From assembly GCA_030686995.1 (NCBI GenBank), contig CM060680.1, positions 202,665,322 through 202,729,321 on the forward strand: DNA of 64,000 bases, given 5' to 3'. A program made the position numbers and the translations under genes. Positions 1 through 12,121 of the stretch are shown one piece after another (the first letter of the stretch is position 1; the number at the start of each line of letters is the position of its first letter). Below the pieces are notes generated by a model that was not told the DNA's origin, ran no database searches, and was given only the letters and a program-made list of their open reading frames with translations. This DNA comes from Artemisia argyi. Its lineage: Eukaryota; Streptophyta; Magnoliopsida; Asterales; Asteraceae.

Positions 1-472
1 AGAATCGGCGATTTAACATTTTTGACAGTGGAATTATATTATGGTCATGATCATCTGAAAACTGCTCGTATCCAATGCCTAAGATCGAAGAAAGATTGAA
101 TTAGAAAAGGGAAATGTCATGCGGCATATCATAGAGTTGGCTAAATCGGCTAAACACGTCATTTTAGTATGGGTTAGTCGACCTGAGCACTTTTTCACCG
201 AACCTTCCAACTCTGTTAAAAACAATAGTGTGGCAACTGGCAAATAATAAATTTTTTTTAGTAAAATGATACAAAAGGTTTTACGCACTAATAATTTTCA
301 CTTTTGATGACCTTCAACCTGTTTGACCCGTTTGACTTTTTCTTTTTTTATTTTTACCCATTTGACTCGCTCATAGAGTCATATGTAATTTGGTAAAAAT
401 TATCAATTTTCTTAGGTTGAAGGATTGAATTATACCCCTGCATGATAATATATCTAGCTCGAATACAGTGCC

Positions 473-532
473 ACCCCCACGGAAATAGAAGTTCTCACTG
501 ATAACCCGATTCTTGCTCATTAGCATTGCCTA
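473..532 (-). pseudogene. METTL6/TRM140-type tRNA m3C methyltransferase remnant (short)
   Basis: The minus strand encodes a short run resembling LMSKNRVISENFYFRG, which is collinear with the longer remnant at 13262-13532. The segment coding for the FTEDFLSKLF part is missing here, so it is a degenerate paralogous scrap. Identification rests on the longer copy. Confidence 0.4.
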
Positions 533-895
533 CAAAATCGCCACAAAATTATGGTAAGATGTTTTGGTTTATAGCCGCTATTTACATTATAATAATGTTA
601 CTATAAGAAGCTTGGAGACTCACTTGAGCATAGTCCCCAATAGCTTAATCGCATAAGAGAACGTAACCATTAGGCTGCAAATTCTGTATGGTATGCAGAC
701 ATAAGAAACGTGAAGAAAGAAAGATCCAAAATTGGAATTTCAAAGAAGGGCAAATTGTACAACGTAATTGACTTTGATTAAACCTTTATATTCGGTAACC
801 AACTTTGCTTTAACGTATAATTCAAACGGGCCAAACAGGCTGTAAGTCGCATAAACTCAATTCTTAATTCATAGAAACCACCTAAATTGCTTTTA

Positions 896-1058
896 GGGGG
901 GTGTTTGGGATTGTCTATTGAAATTGCTTATCTGTTTATAAAGCAAGTGTATTTTAAATGCTTATTTACACTAAAATAAGCAGTTACATACTTTCATCAA
1001 AACTACTGATGTTCTTAAAAGATAAGACAAGCACTTGATTAAAAAATCCAAACACCCT
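896..1058. mobile_element. Small Tourist-like MITE, copy in duplication A
   Basis: Ends are inverted (GGGTGTTTGGGATT at the left, AATCCAAACACCC at the right) around an AT-rich core. The orthologous copy is at 14168-14333 in the second duplication unit, so it inserted before the segmental duplication. The same terminal motif recurs at 49695-49824, where the flanks are a clean TAA duplication. Confidence 0.55.
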
Positions 1059-1683
1059 CGAATCCAAAAACTAAGATTATAGGTACAGCAATATATGTTT
1101 TTTCAACATTGACAAAAAGTTATCAACCCCATTACAGATTAACAAAAACCTCTATTTTTTAAAAATCAGAAGCAGTTCAAAAGTAGCATCCACCCATTGT
1201 TCAGCGATTTACCTTAACAAATCTTCTGCCAAATGAATAATAGAACTACAGAAACGATATCTCATATCTCGATTCACACAGAAGAAAAAATTACCGATTG
1301 TTGAGCATTAACATTAACTCATGAACGAAACAATATCTAAATATAACTGGGTTTTGGCTGACGATGACGAAATATAATGGGTTATGATTCTTCAATCCAC
1401 AATACAGACTTAAAGAATCAACAAATAATTTTTTTTCACCACTACAATAATAGATAAACACAAAATCTTTTCTTTATAATGCATGAACAAAATCATTCAT
1501 CTTTATGCTTAGTTATTATGGTGTAAATAACTTTTTGAAATGAATTTCCTGAATGTACCATATGTTGAAAGCAAGCTGGTGTTACACATAAGAAACCATT
1601 GATAGATGGAAATGATGCAAAACAGTACAAATTTAACATCACACAATATCCTTTAGGGAACGACTCCCACGGTTACAATTGAT

Positions 1684-4600
1684 TCAGTAGAAGTACCTAT
1701 AGTTTTCCCTAACAAAAAAACCACCACAATATGTAGCACGTATCAATTCCACAATAAGAGGAAATTGAAGGGTCACAAAAGACGTAATTGGAAGGCACGT
1801 CAATGCACCGATTGGAATAAGCATCGACGGGTTACTTTGTCCAAACACAAGGAACAATGTTGCTCCAAAAGCTATGATCATTGCTGTCGTCGAGAGGAAC
1901 AACATAGTGAGGCCAATAATTAGCTTCGTAGGTAACTTAAAGAGAAAGTCTTGTTCCGCAAAACGTGCTGTAAGGATCGATAAAAACAATAACAACGACG
2001 TAACAGCTGTGAATAATGATATCGCATTTGATATAGCAAATACTGTGAACGCAATCTCGTTAGTAAAAATTGGTATCCCTGAATCCTGATTATTTCCACC
2101 GGGCACGGTTATAGCTGCAGCAAATACAATGGTGACAATGAGTGCAGCTGTAATCGTGTACGATTCGGCAGTTTTCTTTATCCAGTTCTCTCCCTCGATT
2201 ACCAACTCTTTGTGCTCCCTTGTGAATACCATTTCAGGCGTTTCATCATCTGAGTTCTTTTGTATCCGGTTTAAGGGACATACAAATCGTTCAACTTCCT
2301 AATAAATATTACGACATATTAACCTTGGAAGATATGTAATAATACGTATTAACAACTTTGAGTCATTGGTTAAAGTACTCACCTTGAACCATTGTAGTTC
2401 GCGTTGAACTTGCAGAGCTGCCCCCGATATTAGATTCAATTTGTTAATAGGTGCCAATCTTGCAGCCAAATGCAAGAGGTTATTCCCAAAAGCGTCTTTC
2501 ATTGTTTTATAAATATTCTTGTGTTCGCTCATTTCGTATAGTAGGTTGTAAATCTTCTCTGAACGACTTATCACAGAATATTGAATAAAATTATGACCAT
2601 CTTCATTGGTACTCCAAATTGCATCAGGAAACTCACTCATAATTTCTCTAATAAAAGTGGATGCATTTCTTCTAGTGGCTTCAAAAATCGAACTGTTGTA
2701 ATATTGATGGTAGGTGCTCGAGTTACCTTTCGCCTTTATCAGGATACATACATCATATGGGAGATATTTTGTGTCTAAATAAATTTGAGATGTATCTTTA
2801 GTGAATGGTCGTACTGCAAGATAGAGACAAATCATAATCTCAAATTAATAAGTAACTTTCTTTCACTTCCACTTTTTGGTCATATAAGAATTGTGACTTT
2901 CGATTCGTCTTACCAAGCACCTTCCCGAATTGGTAGAACAAAGTTGCCAGCAAACAAAGGCCTGCTTAAGATGGGATGATTGTTAGGTTAGATCCAACCA
3001 CTAAGTTACAATAACAATAAGTAGTGTCTCATAAGAAGTATTTACTTTAACTTTTCGAGGGGGTTGAATTATGATAAGAATGTTCTTTTTCGTGAGAATC
3101 ATCTAAATAAGACACATGAAGAACAAAATTGAAAAAGAAAAAAGAAGCTTAAATAGTTTTAAGTACAAAAGAATCCACAATAAATCGGAGGTTTGGGATT
3201 AAAACTCCTTGAACTTCTTTCTAGATCAAAACAATTGCATAGTATTTGTGTGCATTAATTATTTAAAGGGAAATTTAACTAACTTGTTACGAATCATAGT
3301 TCTATGTAGCCTAGTGTCCTTTTGACCTTCATATAACTTACTTTAAATTTCGACTTTCATATGTATTTTGTGACAATTTTACCTATTTATTTATCCATAA
3401 CGAAGGGTAAATTGTCAAAAAATTTAAATAATACACACAAATGTCAAAATTCAAAAGCGTTAGTTATATGATAGTTGAAAAATTATAAGACTACATAAAA
3501 TCACAAATTGTGACAAGTTAATTACATTTTTAATTGTTATCCCTTATTTAAAGATAGTACAAATAACTAAAATTTTGAAATTCGATTAATTTACTTTCCC
3601 AAACCTCTTTTTGACATACAAATTTTAGAGAATCTCCGGAAACCTTTTCTTTCCAAATATTCTTAAACTTCAAACTTTTATAAAGGGTTTATATTTGTAA
3701 TGATAGAAAGAATTCGTAATAAGAAAAATGTGTGAAAAATAGGAGTTTAATAGTAGTTGGGGAAATGAAAATTAGCTTATTTTGTTTAAGGAATCTTAAA
3801 TAAGAAGTTGAAAATCTTATCAAATTTTTTTCTTTTAATCTTTTTTTCGTGTTGTTATTTAATGTTATCATCTCATGACGTACCTACAAAAAATAAAGTA
3901 AATAATATCTTTAACGGTTGGCGAACACGTGACGAATCCTCATAGTTCCAAAATCTTTTAAAAGTAGGCATGCAGGGAATAACTATCCTATTAAACTCTT
4001 CCCAGAAACCTGAAACGTAGATAAAAAAAATTGGCGTACATGAACTTATTGAGATATTAAAGAAACAAATTCATTACCTCTTTCCCAAAAATTGCGTTCA
4101 CGTGGAAAGTTTTGAGCTAATGCCGTCAACACAGCATCACTATCGTCAAGTATGGCATCGGGGTAATCATCGATTATCATCCTTGCTAATCCTATATATT
4201 TCAGAAAATTAATTAGTGGTATATAAAATGACAAGCTCATCACAACTTTAGAAGCCAATAGACGACACTTACCAAAATCTTGACAAGAGATAGCAAGAAC
4301 GACAAGATCCTCGCCACTTTTGCCCGTAAAAAGAGCATCGTACTCTTTTTCTTTTTCTTCAAGCAGATACCTATATACTTTCATGTGCTCAAACAAACAG
4401 TGAGATGTCTTGGTATGCATATTGGAAATAGATAAGGCAAGTGGAGTGTGACCCTCATTGTCTTTGGCTATTAACAATTCTGGGTTTCTTTCCACCAACA
4501 TGTCGACAGCTTCGATGTAGCCACCAATAGCAGCAACATGAAGAAGAGTGCTTCCATCAGAATTTACCACAACTAGTAATGTCTTCTCTGTCGGTGTCAT

Positions 4601-4972
4601 TTCCAACAATTTCTTTAATATTTCATGATTATTGGTAGAAGAACCCACTGCTACATGGAGTACTGTGTTTCCATTATTCGTGAGTTTGTCCCAGGGCTTA
4701 AGACTATATTCTTCTAATTTACCTATTACCCAATCTGTTTCTCCTTCTAAAATCCAATCATAAACATATCTCTTATTCTCTTCTTTCCTGGTCTTTTCTT
4801 CTGTTGGCTCGTCTTTTGATTTTGCATCTTCCAATTCAGATATAAAACTCTCTAATAGTACTGATTCTGATATCACTTGTATTTCTGATTCTGCTTGTCT
4901 TGTCGGTGATTTTGTTTCTACAAGATCAAAATTTTCAATTTGGTTATCAAAGGTTAAGAAAAACAAGAACAT
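1684..4972 (-). pseudogene. Ankyrin-repeat/PGG-domain membrane protein, gene 1 (frameshifted)
   Basis: ACD6/ITN1-like protein with cytosolic ankyrin repeats followed by a four-helix PGG membrane domain; relatives act in plant immunity and stress signalling. Exons on the minus strand are 4273-4917 (or from the ATG at 4972), 4078-4191, 3884-4009, 2383-2961 and 1684-2298, all with GT-AG borders and matching phases. Ankyrin motifs NGNTVLHVAVG and DGSTLLHVAAIGG lie in the first exon, another (FGNNLLHLAARLAP) in exon 4, and VPGGNN with four hydrophobic segments in the last. Compared with the two paralogues, exon 4 has one extra A in a homopolymer (five T instead of four on the plus strand near 2872-2876). 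This shifts the frame and brings a TGA within about 15 codons. It is therefore probably a pseudogene, unless the base is a sequencing error. Gag-like exons at 6440-8098 probably belong to the same gene. Confidence 0.8.
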
Positions 4973-5203
4973 AAAAGGTATATATGCGTTCTAATTTAAA
5001 TCACCAGGGATTTCAAACACCAAACTAAAGCAAAGACGTACATATATCTAGCTTCAGATTTAACGCTCAATTGGTAACAGCATCTCAAGAGTATGTACTT
5101 GAATTTACACTAAGGTGGTTAACCATCTCTTAAATATAACTCATCTCTTAAATTAAATTAAAATTATTAGAAAACTAAAAGGCCCACCTTATTAAAATTG
5201 ATA

Positions 5204-6026
5204 TCTACACTACTATATAAATCATTTAGGTCGTGGCTCCATCAAAAATTAAGATAAGGAGCTTCAATCAAGGATTGACATGTATCACTTCTCAACTAAA
5301 AAATCACCTTTATTTTCAAATTGAAATATCTTTTTATATATTTATTTATTTTTATGATCTAATTTCATCATATTTTCTAAAATTTTGTGTTCTTTAATTC
5401 AACATCCATTTTGATATGTTTTTATAAGTTTTTAGTTTTTACAATTTTAGTGGGTTTATTTTATTTTTATTCAAATTTTTTACAACTTTAACTTTTATTT
5501 CAATAAATACAATCTTGATTCATCAAAATCATACTACCTCCGTCCCATAAAAACTGTCCAGTTTAACTTTTCAGAGTCAAACTGGTTCAACTTTGACCTT
5601 ATCTATTTTTGTGAGTATTATATAATACTTTATGAAAAATATATGAATGGATTGAGTTTTAAGTGTGTTTTTCATTGGTATAATTTTTCATCAAGTATTA
5701 TATAACACATAAAAAATATTTAAGGTCAAAGTTGAACCAGTTTGACTTTGAAAAGTCAAACTGGACAGTTTTTATGGGATGGAGGGAGTATATTTTTGGA
5801 GGTGTGTTTGACGGGTAAGAGATTGTGAGGGTCTTTCTAATGTCATGGGTAAGCTACGGGAAACCCAAGCAAACACATACAACTAACACATATACATTCG
5901 AAGTATTGTGAAACGATTTCACTAAGCGGGTAGGGAATTGCGAGGAGAGTTTGCCTAGCAATTCATTTGCTATATTTATAATATAACTATATTTATTATC
6001 GCCGCTGTGCGCGGGTATCTGACTAG
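5204..6026 (+). mobile_element. Non-autonomous Helitron (823 bp) with nested Stowaway
   Basis: The element starts TCTACACTACTATATAAA and ends in a short hairpin (CCGC/GCGG) about 8 nt before CTAG. It is flanked by A on the left and T on the right with no target duplication, as expected for Helitrons. The two paralogous regions are empty sites: near 17950 and 36150 the sequence runs directly from GATA into TAT. No gene is carried. A Stowaway element (5534-5788) is nested inside. Confidence 0.85.
5534..5788. mobile_element. Stowaway (Tc1/mariner-type) MITE
   Basis: The termini read CTACCTCCGTCCCATAAA and, inverted, CTCCCTCCATCCCATAAA, flanked by TA on each side. The arms continue as a long near-perfect inverted repeat (CTGTCCAGTTTGACTTTT and its complement), so a transcript would form a hairpin. 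It is nested in the Helitron at 5204-6026. Confidence 0.85.
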
Positions 6027-6439
6027 TATTAAATAATATCAATAAGAAGTTACTTCAGGCAAGGGGTGTAAAAATGCAAATACGAGATATACAGCCAACC
6101 GGTGTAAAGTGACAATTATGATGCAAGTGTAAAAATAAAAACCGGATCTCTAAAAACGGTCTGAATGAAATTAAAAGAAAGTTGGTTGTTGTAGAAGATT
6201 TTTGCATAGAAAAAAATAAACCAACAATGTTTCAGTAATGCTTCAAAGTTTCATGAAAAGGTTGTGCTCGAATGATAAAAAACAAAAACTTTTGAAAACT
6301 ATATGCTCAATAAAAAGTCATTCCTCAAATCATTATCGGAGATGCTCTGACCATTACATAATTTTAACTATTTTTCTAAATGACAAACCAACCAAATAAA
6401 ACTTTGATTAGCAAAGGAATTCAAAAGGAAATAATGTAC

Positions 6440-6653
6440 CTGCTGCTTGTTCACGAACCCAAGGTGGACCAAAACTACCATCACTACGTTGCAGTTCATC
6501 CCATAAATCTTTTGCAGTCAAATTTGGGTTCTCTTGCATGTATGTGAGATAATTGACATCCGTCGTGGCTTCTTCTTTAGAAAGTGAACCAAGAATCCAA
6601 CCTTTGACAAGGGAATCTGATATAATTCATGCCTCCATGTCATTATAAGTTTT
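6440..6653 (-). pseudogene. Copia-gag-like (UBN2-type) exon remnant, upstream of gene 1
   Basis: The reading frame contains SDSLVKGWILGSLSKEEA and LTAKDLWDELQRS, like the two better copies just upstream, and ends at a GCAG|GTACAT phase-1 donor. The 5' half is missing, and a TGA replaces the Trp expected in the MEAW motif. It is the most decayed of three tandem gag-like exons ahead of ankyrin gene 1. Confidence 0.65.
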
Positions 6654-7002
6654 AAGAGAGCAACCCAACGCTAAAATCTTGTCAAACACTTTTCTTACAA
6701 AAAAACTTTTGCTCAAGAAATACCTCAAATGCAAAAAAATCTATCCAAAAGTTTTTTTTGTGTACTTCTCAATTATAGCAACTTAAAATAACTTATGTGG
6801 GAACTGAGAATTAATTGCTTCAAAGTTTCATGAAAAAAGTTGCGCTTGAAAAGAAAAAAACTTTTGAAAATTATTTACTCAATAGAAGTCATTCCTCAAA
6901 TCACTACTGGAGATGCTCTGAGCGCTACAAAATTTTAACTATTATTCTAAATCACAAAACCAAACAAATAAAACTTCGACTAGCAAAGGAAATATTCTAC
7001 AC

Positions 7003-7426
7003 CTGCTGTTTGTTTACGATCTGAAGGACCATAACTATGTTGCAGTGCATCCCATAAATCTTTTGCGGTGAAATATGTGTTCTTGTGTATGGTTTTGAGA
7101 CGACTGACAACCTTCTTGGCTACCCCGTCAGAAAGTGAACCAAGAATCCAGCCTTTCACAAGTGAATCTGATGCAATCCATGCATCTATATCTCCCACTT
7201 TCCCCTTCCCATTCCCTGCAGGACTTGGAAACTCATCTTCGATGAAGCCAACCATATGTTGACTCCATAAGAGACATAGAATTTGTGTTACCCACACAGT
7301 ATACGTATCCTTACCGCTCAGCTTCACCGTAACAAAATTTGGGGCACTAACATGTGAAGGGTATGGGTATGCTTCACCAACATCCACTATGATACTTGGA
7401 TTCGAAGTTGAAGCTGCATTCATCAT
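7003..7426 (-). CDS. Copia-gag-like (UBN2-type) 5' exon of ankyrin gene 1, copy 1
   Basis: The exon starts at an ATG (MMNAAS) at 7426 and encodes about 141 residues. Motifs NFVTVKLSGKDTY and SLVKGWILGSLS are typical of the N-terminal gag-like region of copia polyproteins (Retrotran_gag_2/UBN2 type). No zinc knuckle, protease or integrase follows, so it is not a normal retroelement. It ends at ACAGCAG|GTGTAG in phase 1, which fits the phase-1 acceptor GTAG|AAACAAAA at 4917 of the ankyrin exon. I infer it is a first coding exon of the gag-like/ankyrin/PGG gene. The exon is open, but the gene downstream is frameshifted. It could instead be an independent small gene. Confidence 0.65.
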
Positions 7427-7701
7427 CTTGATATTAGTTAAAAATTGTATGTTTTCTTTGTGTGAATCCTCCTAGCCCATCTTTCCAAAAGTTTTTTGTG
7501 TACTTTTTAATTATTAAATAATAAGTTATATGAGAAGCGTATTGTCAAATGTCAAGTCATTGCTTCAAAGTTTCATGAAAAATGTTACGCTCCAATTATT
7601 AAAAAAATAAATGATGAAAATTATTTATTTAATGAAAGTCATTCCTCATAATTTTAACTATTTGTTTAAATCACAAAACCAAACAAAAGGAAATATTCTA
7701 C

Positions 7702-8098
7702 CAGATGAAGGACCATAGCTACATTGCAGTTCATCCCATAAATCTTTTGCAGTGAAATCTGGTTTATTTTGCTCGTGTGTGAGATGATTGACAGCCTTGT
7801 TGACTGCTTCTTTAGAAAGTGAACCAAGAATCCAACCTTTCACAAGTGAATCTGATATAATCCATGCCTCCAGGTCTCCCGCTTTCCCCGCAGGACTTGG
7901 GAACTGACCGTCGATGAAACCATACATTTGATGACTCTTTAAGAGACATAGAATTTGTGTTACCCACACATTATACGTATCCTTACCGCTCAGCTTCATG
8001 GTAACAAAATTTGGGGCAATAACATGTGAAGGGTATGGGTACACTTGACCAACATTCACTATGAAACTTGGATTAAAAGTTGAAGCTGCACTCATCAT
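7702..8098 (-). CDS. Copia-gag-like (UBN2-type) 5' exon of ankyrin gene 1, copy 2 (alternative first exon)
   Basis: Paralogue of the exon at 7003-7426, with the same MMSAAS start, the same NFVTMKLSGKDTY and SLVKGWILGSLS motifs, and about 132 codons open. It ends at CATCTG|GTAGAA in phase 1, so it could splice to the same ankyrin acceptor. It lacks the Gly/Lys spacer (GNGKGK) of the first copy. It is likely an alternative first exon created by tandem exon duplication. Confidence 0.6.
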
Positions 8099-8219
8099 CT
8101 TGCACTTGATTAAACAGTTGTATCTTTTTTTACTTTCTTTGTGTCAATCCTCCTTCCATCTTCTTACATATTTAAACTAAAAGATGATCAAGTAACTTCA
8201 TGCTGACAAAAGCCACGTT

Positions 8220-9330
8220 AGGATTGCTTACATCATGAAGCTTTGATTGGGACCAGGGTTTGCTGGCATATATATAAATGTGGTAGATTAGGATATTTAC
8301 TTCTCAAGATAATAATTGAGCCAACTATTTATGAGCCGATAAGTTTGGTGAACGAATGGCCAAGATTTTTATTTAAATCTTACATTTAAAAGGGTATGCA
8401 TAAAGAGTAAACTACAAAAACCACTTTGTTCAAATTGTAAGTCTTGATATGTTTGAAAGTGTAGACACACTCTATATATGAAACCTTTGGGTGACTATCG
8501 TCTTAACAATAAAATAAAATGACTAAAATGCCAATGTATTCTTTTTTTTTTTCCTCTTAAGCATTCTAGTCATTTTACTCTAAAATTTCTCTCACGAACT
8601 GAAATTTCAAACTTGTATGGTGGCATATAAATGTGAAGTTGACTATAAATGCTAATGTACAAAAGATGTAGTTGGCTTTTAATAACGCTAACGAAAGCGA
8701 CAATACGATATGGTGGCATATATAAGTGGTGGATTTGGATATTCATGTCTCAAGGTAAGATAAGATATTTGTAGTCTGTTTATCATAAGTCTTTGTTCAT
8801 TTTATGGTCAAGATTTATTTAAATTTTAAACTCCCTCCGTTTCATATTTATTATCCATATTTTTATTTTAGTTGTCTTAAATTAATTGTCTACTTCCAAA
8901 AATTGATATGAAATTTAGTTCGAGTAATCATATTACCCTCATTTGAGGTTATTATTACAAACATTAAAGAAATTTAAATTAATTACTTACGGGTAAAACT
9001 GTCATTCTGTAATAACTAACAAAGAGAAATGTAATGATAATGTTTTTCGTAAACTGTGTGTCTTTTATCTGTGAACAATTATTTGGGATGGAGGGAGTAT
9101 TTTACAAAGGTATAAATAAGAGTAAACTACAAAAAACCATTTTGTTCAAATTGTATGTGCGGTCTTATATTTTTAAAAGTGTAGACACAATCCCCATATG
9201 AGAAATCTTTGGGTGAATATTGTCCTAGCCGCAAAATAAAATGACTAAAATGCCAATGTATTCTTATTTTTCTCATGAGCATTCTAGTCATTTTACTCTG
9301 GGGCGTAGGAAGATTTTGCAATTTACTCTA
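8220..9330. repeat. Tandem duplication of about 0.45-0.7 kb
   Basis: The stretch at about 8255-8590 is repeated at about 8698-9307, including the near-identical segments beginning GAGTAAACTACAAAAA at 8406 and 9121. The second copy is lengthened by a Stowaway insertion at 8831. A related sequence lies upstream of the gag-like exons of the other two genes, so this is probably ancient promoter-proximal sequence. Confidence 0.65.
8831..9097. mobile_element. Stowaway (Tc1/mariner-type) MITE
   Basis: The termini are CTCCCTCCGTTTCATATTTA and, at the right, a complementary GGGATGGAGGGAG followed by TA. The left TA of the target duplication has decayed to AA. The paralogous stretch near 8390 serves as an empty site. 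Confidence 0.75.
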
Positions 9331-11575
9331 TAAGTAATGTTTGTCGGCTACAATGAGTAGGGTGGGCAAAATACTTAAACCCAAAACCCGAATGTTTTGG
9401 GGGGCGGGGCATGCTTATTGGGTTTGGGGCCTAAACTAGGATTTTTGCCGGGTTGGGTGGAAGCAGGGGACAAAATCCTCGCCCCGCTCTACAAGAAACA
9501 TGTATATACATGTACATATATCTATATTCTTATAGTATTAAACTAGTTATGATACTCATGCAAGCACGAGGTTTGAACATGTTATATTTTTAAAATAACT
9601 TTTAGTTTATTTATTGTTATCTTGTATACTTTTCTTAATTGATTAGATGTAAGCGTTATAAAGTTTTGGAAATAATTACAAAAGAAATCCTTAATTAGAA
9701 ACACATGTGGCTAACATTCATTGAAAACATTCTTTCTTTTTCATACGGTATTGAAAAGAATGTAATCATGCACCATCTGTAAAGTTTAAACCCTGAATCG
9801 CAAACTATACAATCTAGCAATCAATTTATTTAAACCAAATTAATGGAGCCGGTATGACTTCGATTTGTATTTTCAATACATGTTAAATAGTTTGACTATT
9901 AAGTTAACCACCTTGCACAAGCACATACCATTAATATATTAGTCCCGTTGTACATACTACATACCATTAATATTTAGTCCTACTTTATGGATCAATATGT
10001 CAAATATATATATTAGTCCTGCTTCATGAAATCTTTTGCAATTGAATAGTTCGGATACATTATTGCTTCAACCTACCTTCTCTTCACAACTTGCCATAGC
10101 TCTTTTTAAGTCATTGTTCTTTACATCATTTATTACGCTATGAATCAGCAAATCATGTCAATTATAAAGTCTACTATGAATATATTGCTTTCATAACTTA
10201 ATCCTGATCAACCAGTTTAGGTCACAGTATGTATCAAACCAAGCACAATGCACCACCATTGAAACTCTCTTCTCATGAATAGGTTGAAATGGTAATTGAC
10301 CGTTGAGATCAGACACACTATCTTGCAAAGTTGTTAACAAACGTATACAATAATGAATAAGCTCTATGATTTGGTACAATACATGTTAAATTTGGTACTG
10401 GTTAATTTGAGTAATGTTTTATGACTTTATCTCTAACACCTCAAACGGGTAAAATATATCTATAAAAAACGTTGTTTAAAAAGAAATTATGTAAGTTTAT
10501 AAAAAATTTCATTACTACGGCAAGCGTAACATGAGACCACAATCTTGCAAAATAACGATTGGAAACATTGACCATAGCCATATGCTCTCGCTTTAGAGTG
10601 CCCCTAAAATTTTATATGATCAATGAGTACCTTTTTCACCACTTTGAAGAATATTTCATTCAATTCAGAAACAAAGAGATAATAATGGAAATGAGGCTGC
10701 ACCATTCATGCCCACGATTCTATAGTCTATACAACACACCCTGTATTATTTTCAAACATTTGTATATGTGTTAATATTCTATGATTTGGTACTTAGGATC
10801 TTGATTTCGTCAACTCGAGGGAAGCTCTTGGCTTTCTTTCTTATATGCTCAAATATTGTATCTCCGTTTAGTATGATGGATGAAGTGGTTCACTCTGGCT
10901 CAATTTGCCGGTCAAGTTTAGAGATTTTGTAGTGTCATTGAGTGCAAGTTGCCTCTCGCGTGTACGTTTTCTAATTAGACTTAATGTCTCCTCAGATGAT
11001 GGATATTCAGTAGTTGATTTGGGTGCCAAGGAAGGCAAGCTCTAATTAGCCTTTTCACGTATGTGATCGAAAACAGTTCTCGACTTTGCAATCATCTTTG
11101 TTGATCTCAACCAAAGGATCAGCTGCAGCAAGCACAGTTAGCTTAGTAACTACATAAACAGATTTACAATGATCCTAAACTTGAAATATAGCACATAGTC
11201 TAATACAAAATCTCAAGAGCTGAATTGTAACTTTTTGTGTGGAGTGGGGGTTGTATAGGGTATATAGAACTTTACCTTTGACTGAATCTTCATCCAAGAG
11301 TTTGAAACTGGGACAGATATCAAAGTGACACTATTGAGTAGAGATGCACAATAGAGCTAGGCCTGAGATTGGTCCTAGGCCCTTTCCTCATTAACCAAAA
11401 GCCAGGTCTGTTTAGTCTTAGCATTTGATCAAGATCAGGGTTCATCCCAAGCCCAAACATTTGGATTGGGCTCTGTTAGAACTTAGAACACCAGGCCCTA
11501 TTGGTCCATTTTGCTATCTTTAGAAATGTTCCCAGTTGGGACCAGGCTTTTTTGTATATTAGGATCGATCCTAGG
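9331..11575. other. Intergenic, no intact gene recognised
   Basis: A GC-skewed scrap (9340-9490) rich in GGGGCGGGG-like runs may be a degenerate MITE. The minus strand at about 10868-11040 has a reading frame with a charged stretch (SLIRKRTRERQLAL) that looks protein-coding, but I do not recognise it and neighbouring frames are broken. The remainder is AT-rich and featureless to me. Confidence 0.4.
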
Positions 11576-12121
11576 TAGGGGTGTTCACGGTTCGGTTAAT
11601 TAACCGAACAAATCGAAAACCGAACCGAACCGAACCGAAATAAAACCGAACCGAACATATAACCGAACCGAACTTGTTAAAACCGAATCGAACCGAATTA
11701 AAAATTCGGTTTTCGGTTTGGATATGGGTTTAGCTATCTGAACCGAAAACCGAACCGAAAACCGAATTTAAATAAATATATATATTTTTTATATATTTAT
11801 ATTATTTTAAATATAAAAAATATCCATTAAAATTTTATACTAATATAAAAAAACACTTTTTTATGCTTGAAATATTTTTTTTGCCAAAAATATATATAAT
11901 TAAATTCAAAAAAAATATAAATAGTGTAATTTAAGTAAAAAATTCGGTTTTTGGTTTTGACCCATAACCGAACCGAACTTCGGTTCGGTTCTCGGTTCGG
12001 TTCAGTTATAGATATTTTCGGTTCGGTTCGGTTTTCGGTTATGACCCAAAAAAATTTTTTAACCGAACAAACCGAACCGAATAAACCGATTAACCGATAA
12101 CCGAACCGATGAACACCCCTA
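11576..12121. mobile_element. hAT-type MITE rich in CGGTT repeats
   Basis: The element begins TAGGGGTGTTCACGGTTCGG and ends with the near-complement CCGATGAACACCCCTA. It is flanked by a perfect 8-bp duplication, ATCCTAGG, at 11568-11575 and 12122-12129. The 8-bp duplication and TAGGGGTG end are hallmarks of hAT elements. The subterminal regions are dense arrays of CGGTT/AACCG, which in Ac-like elements can serve as transposase-binding repeats. The frame across it at 11827-12231 is a shadow of these repeats. Confidence 0.85.

Larger units (their letters stand above)
1..1683. other. Downstream flank of ankyrin gene 1; no intact gene
   Basis: AT-rich sequence without a convincing intact gene. 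From about position 300 it is collinear with 13085-14784 downstream of ankyrin gene 2, so it is the flank of a segmental duplication. It holds a decayed methyltransferase fragment (about 473-532) and a small Tourist-like element (about 896-1058). The small reading frame at 79-288 has no recognisable motif. Confidence 0.6.
300..5190. repeat. Segmental duplication unit A (ankyrin gene 1 with flanks)
   Basis: This block and 13085-17960 are collinear in the 3' flank, all five ankyrin-gene exons, introns and the 5' flank, with scattered indels. It is one of the units that created the tandem gene array. Boundaries are approximate because they were judged by eye. Confidence 0.7.

Noticed and set aside
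10191..10379. 62-codon minus-strand frame
   Set aside because: No recognisable motif, no splice or promoter context, and surrounding frames are closed.
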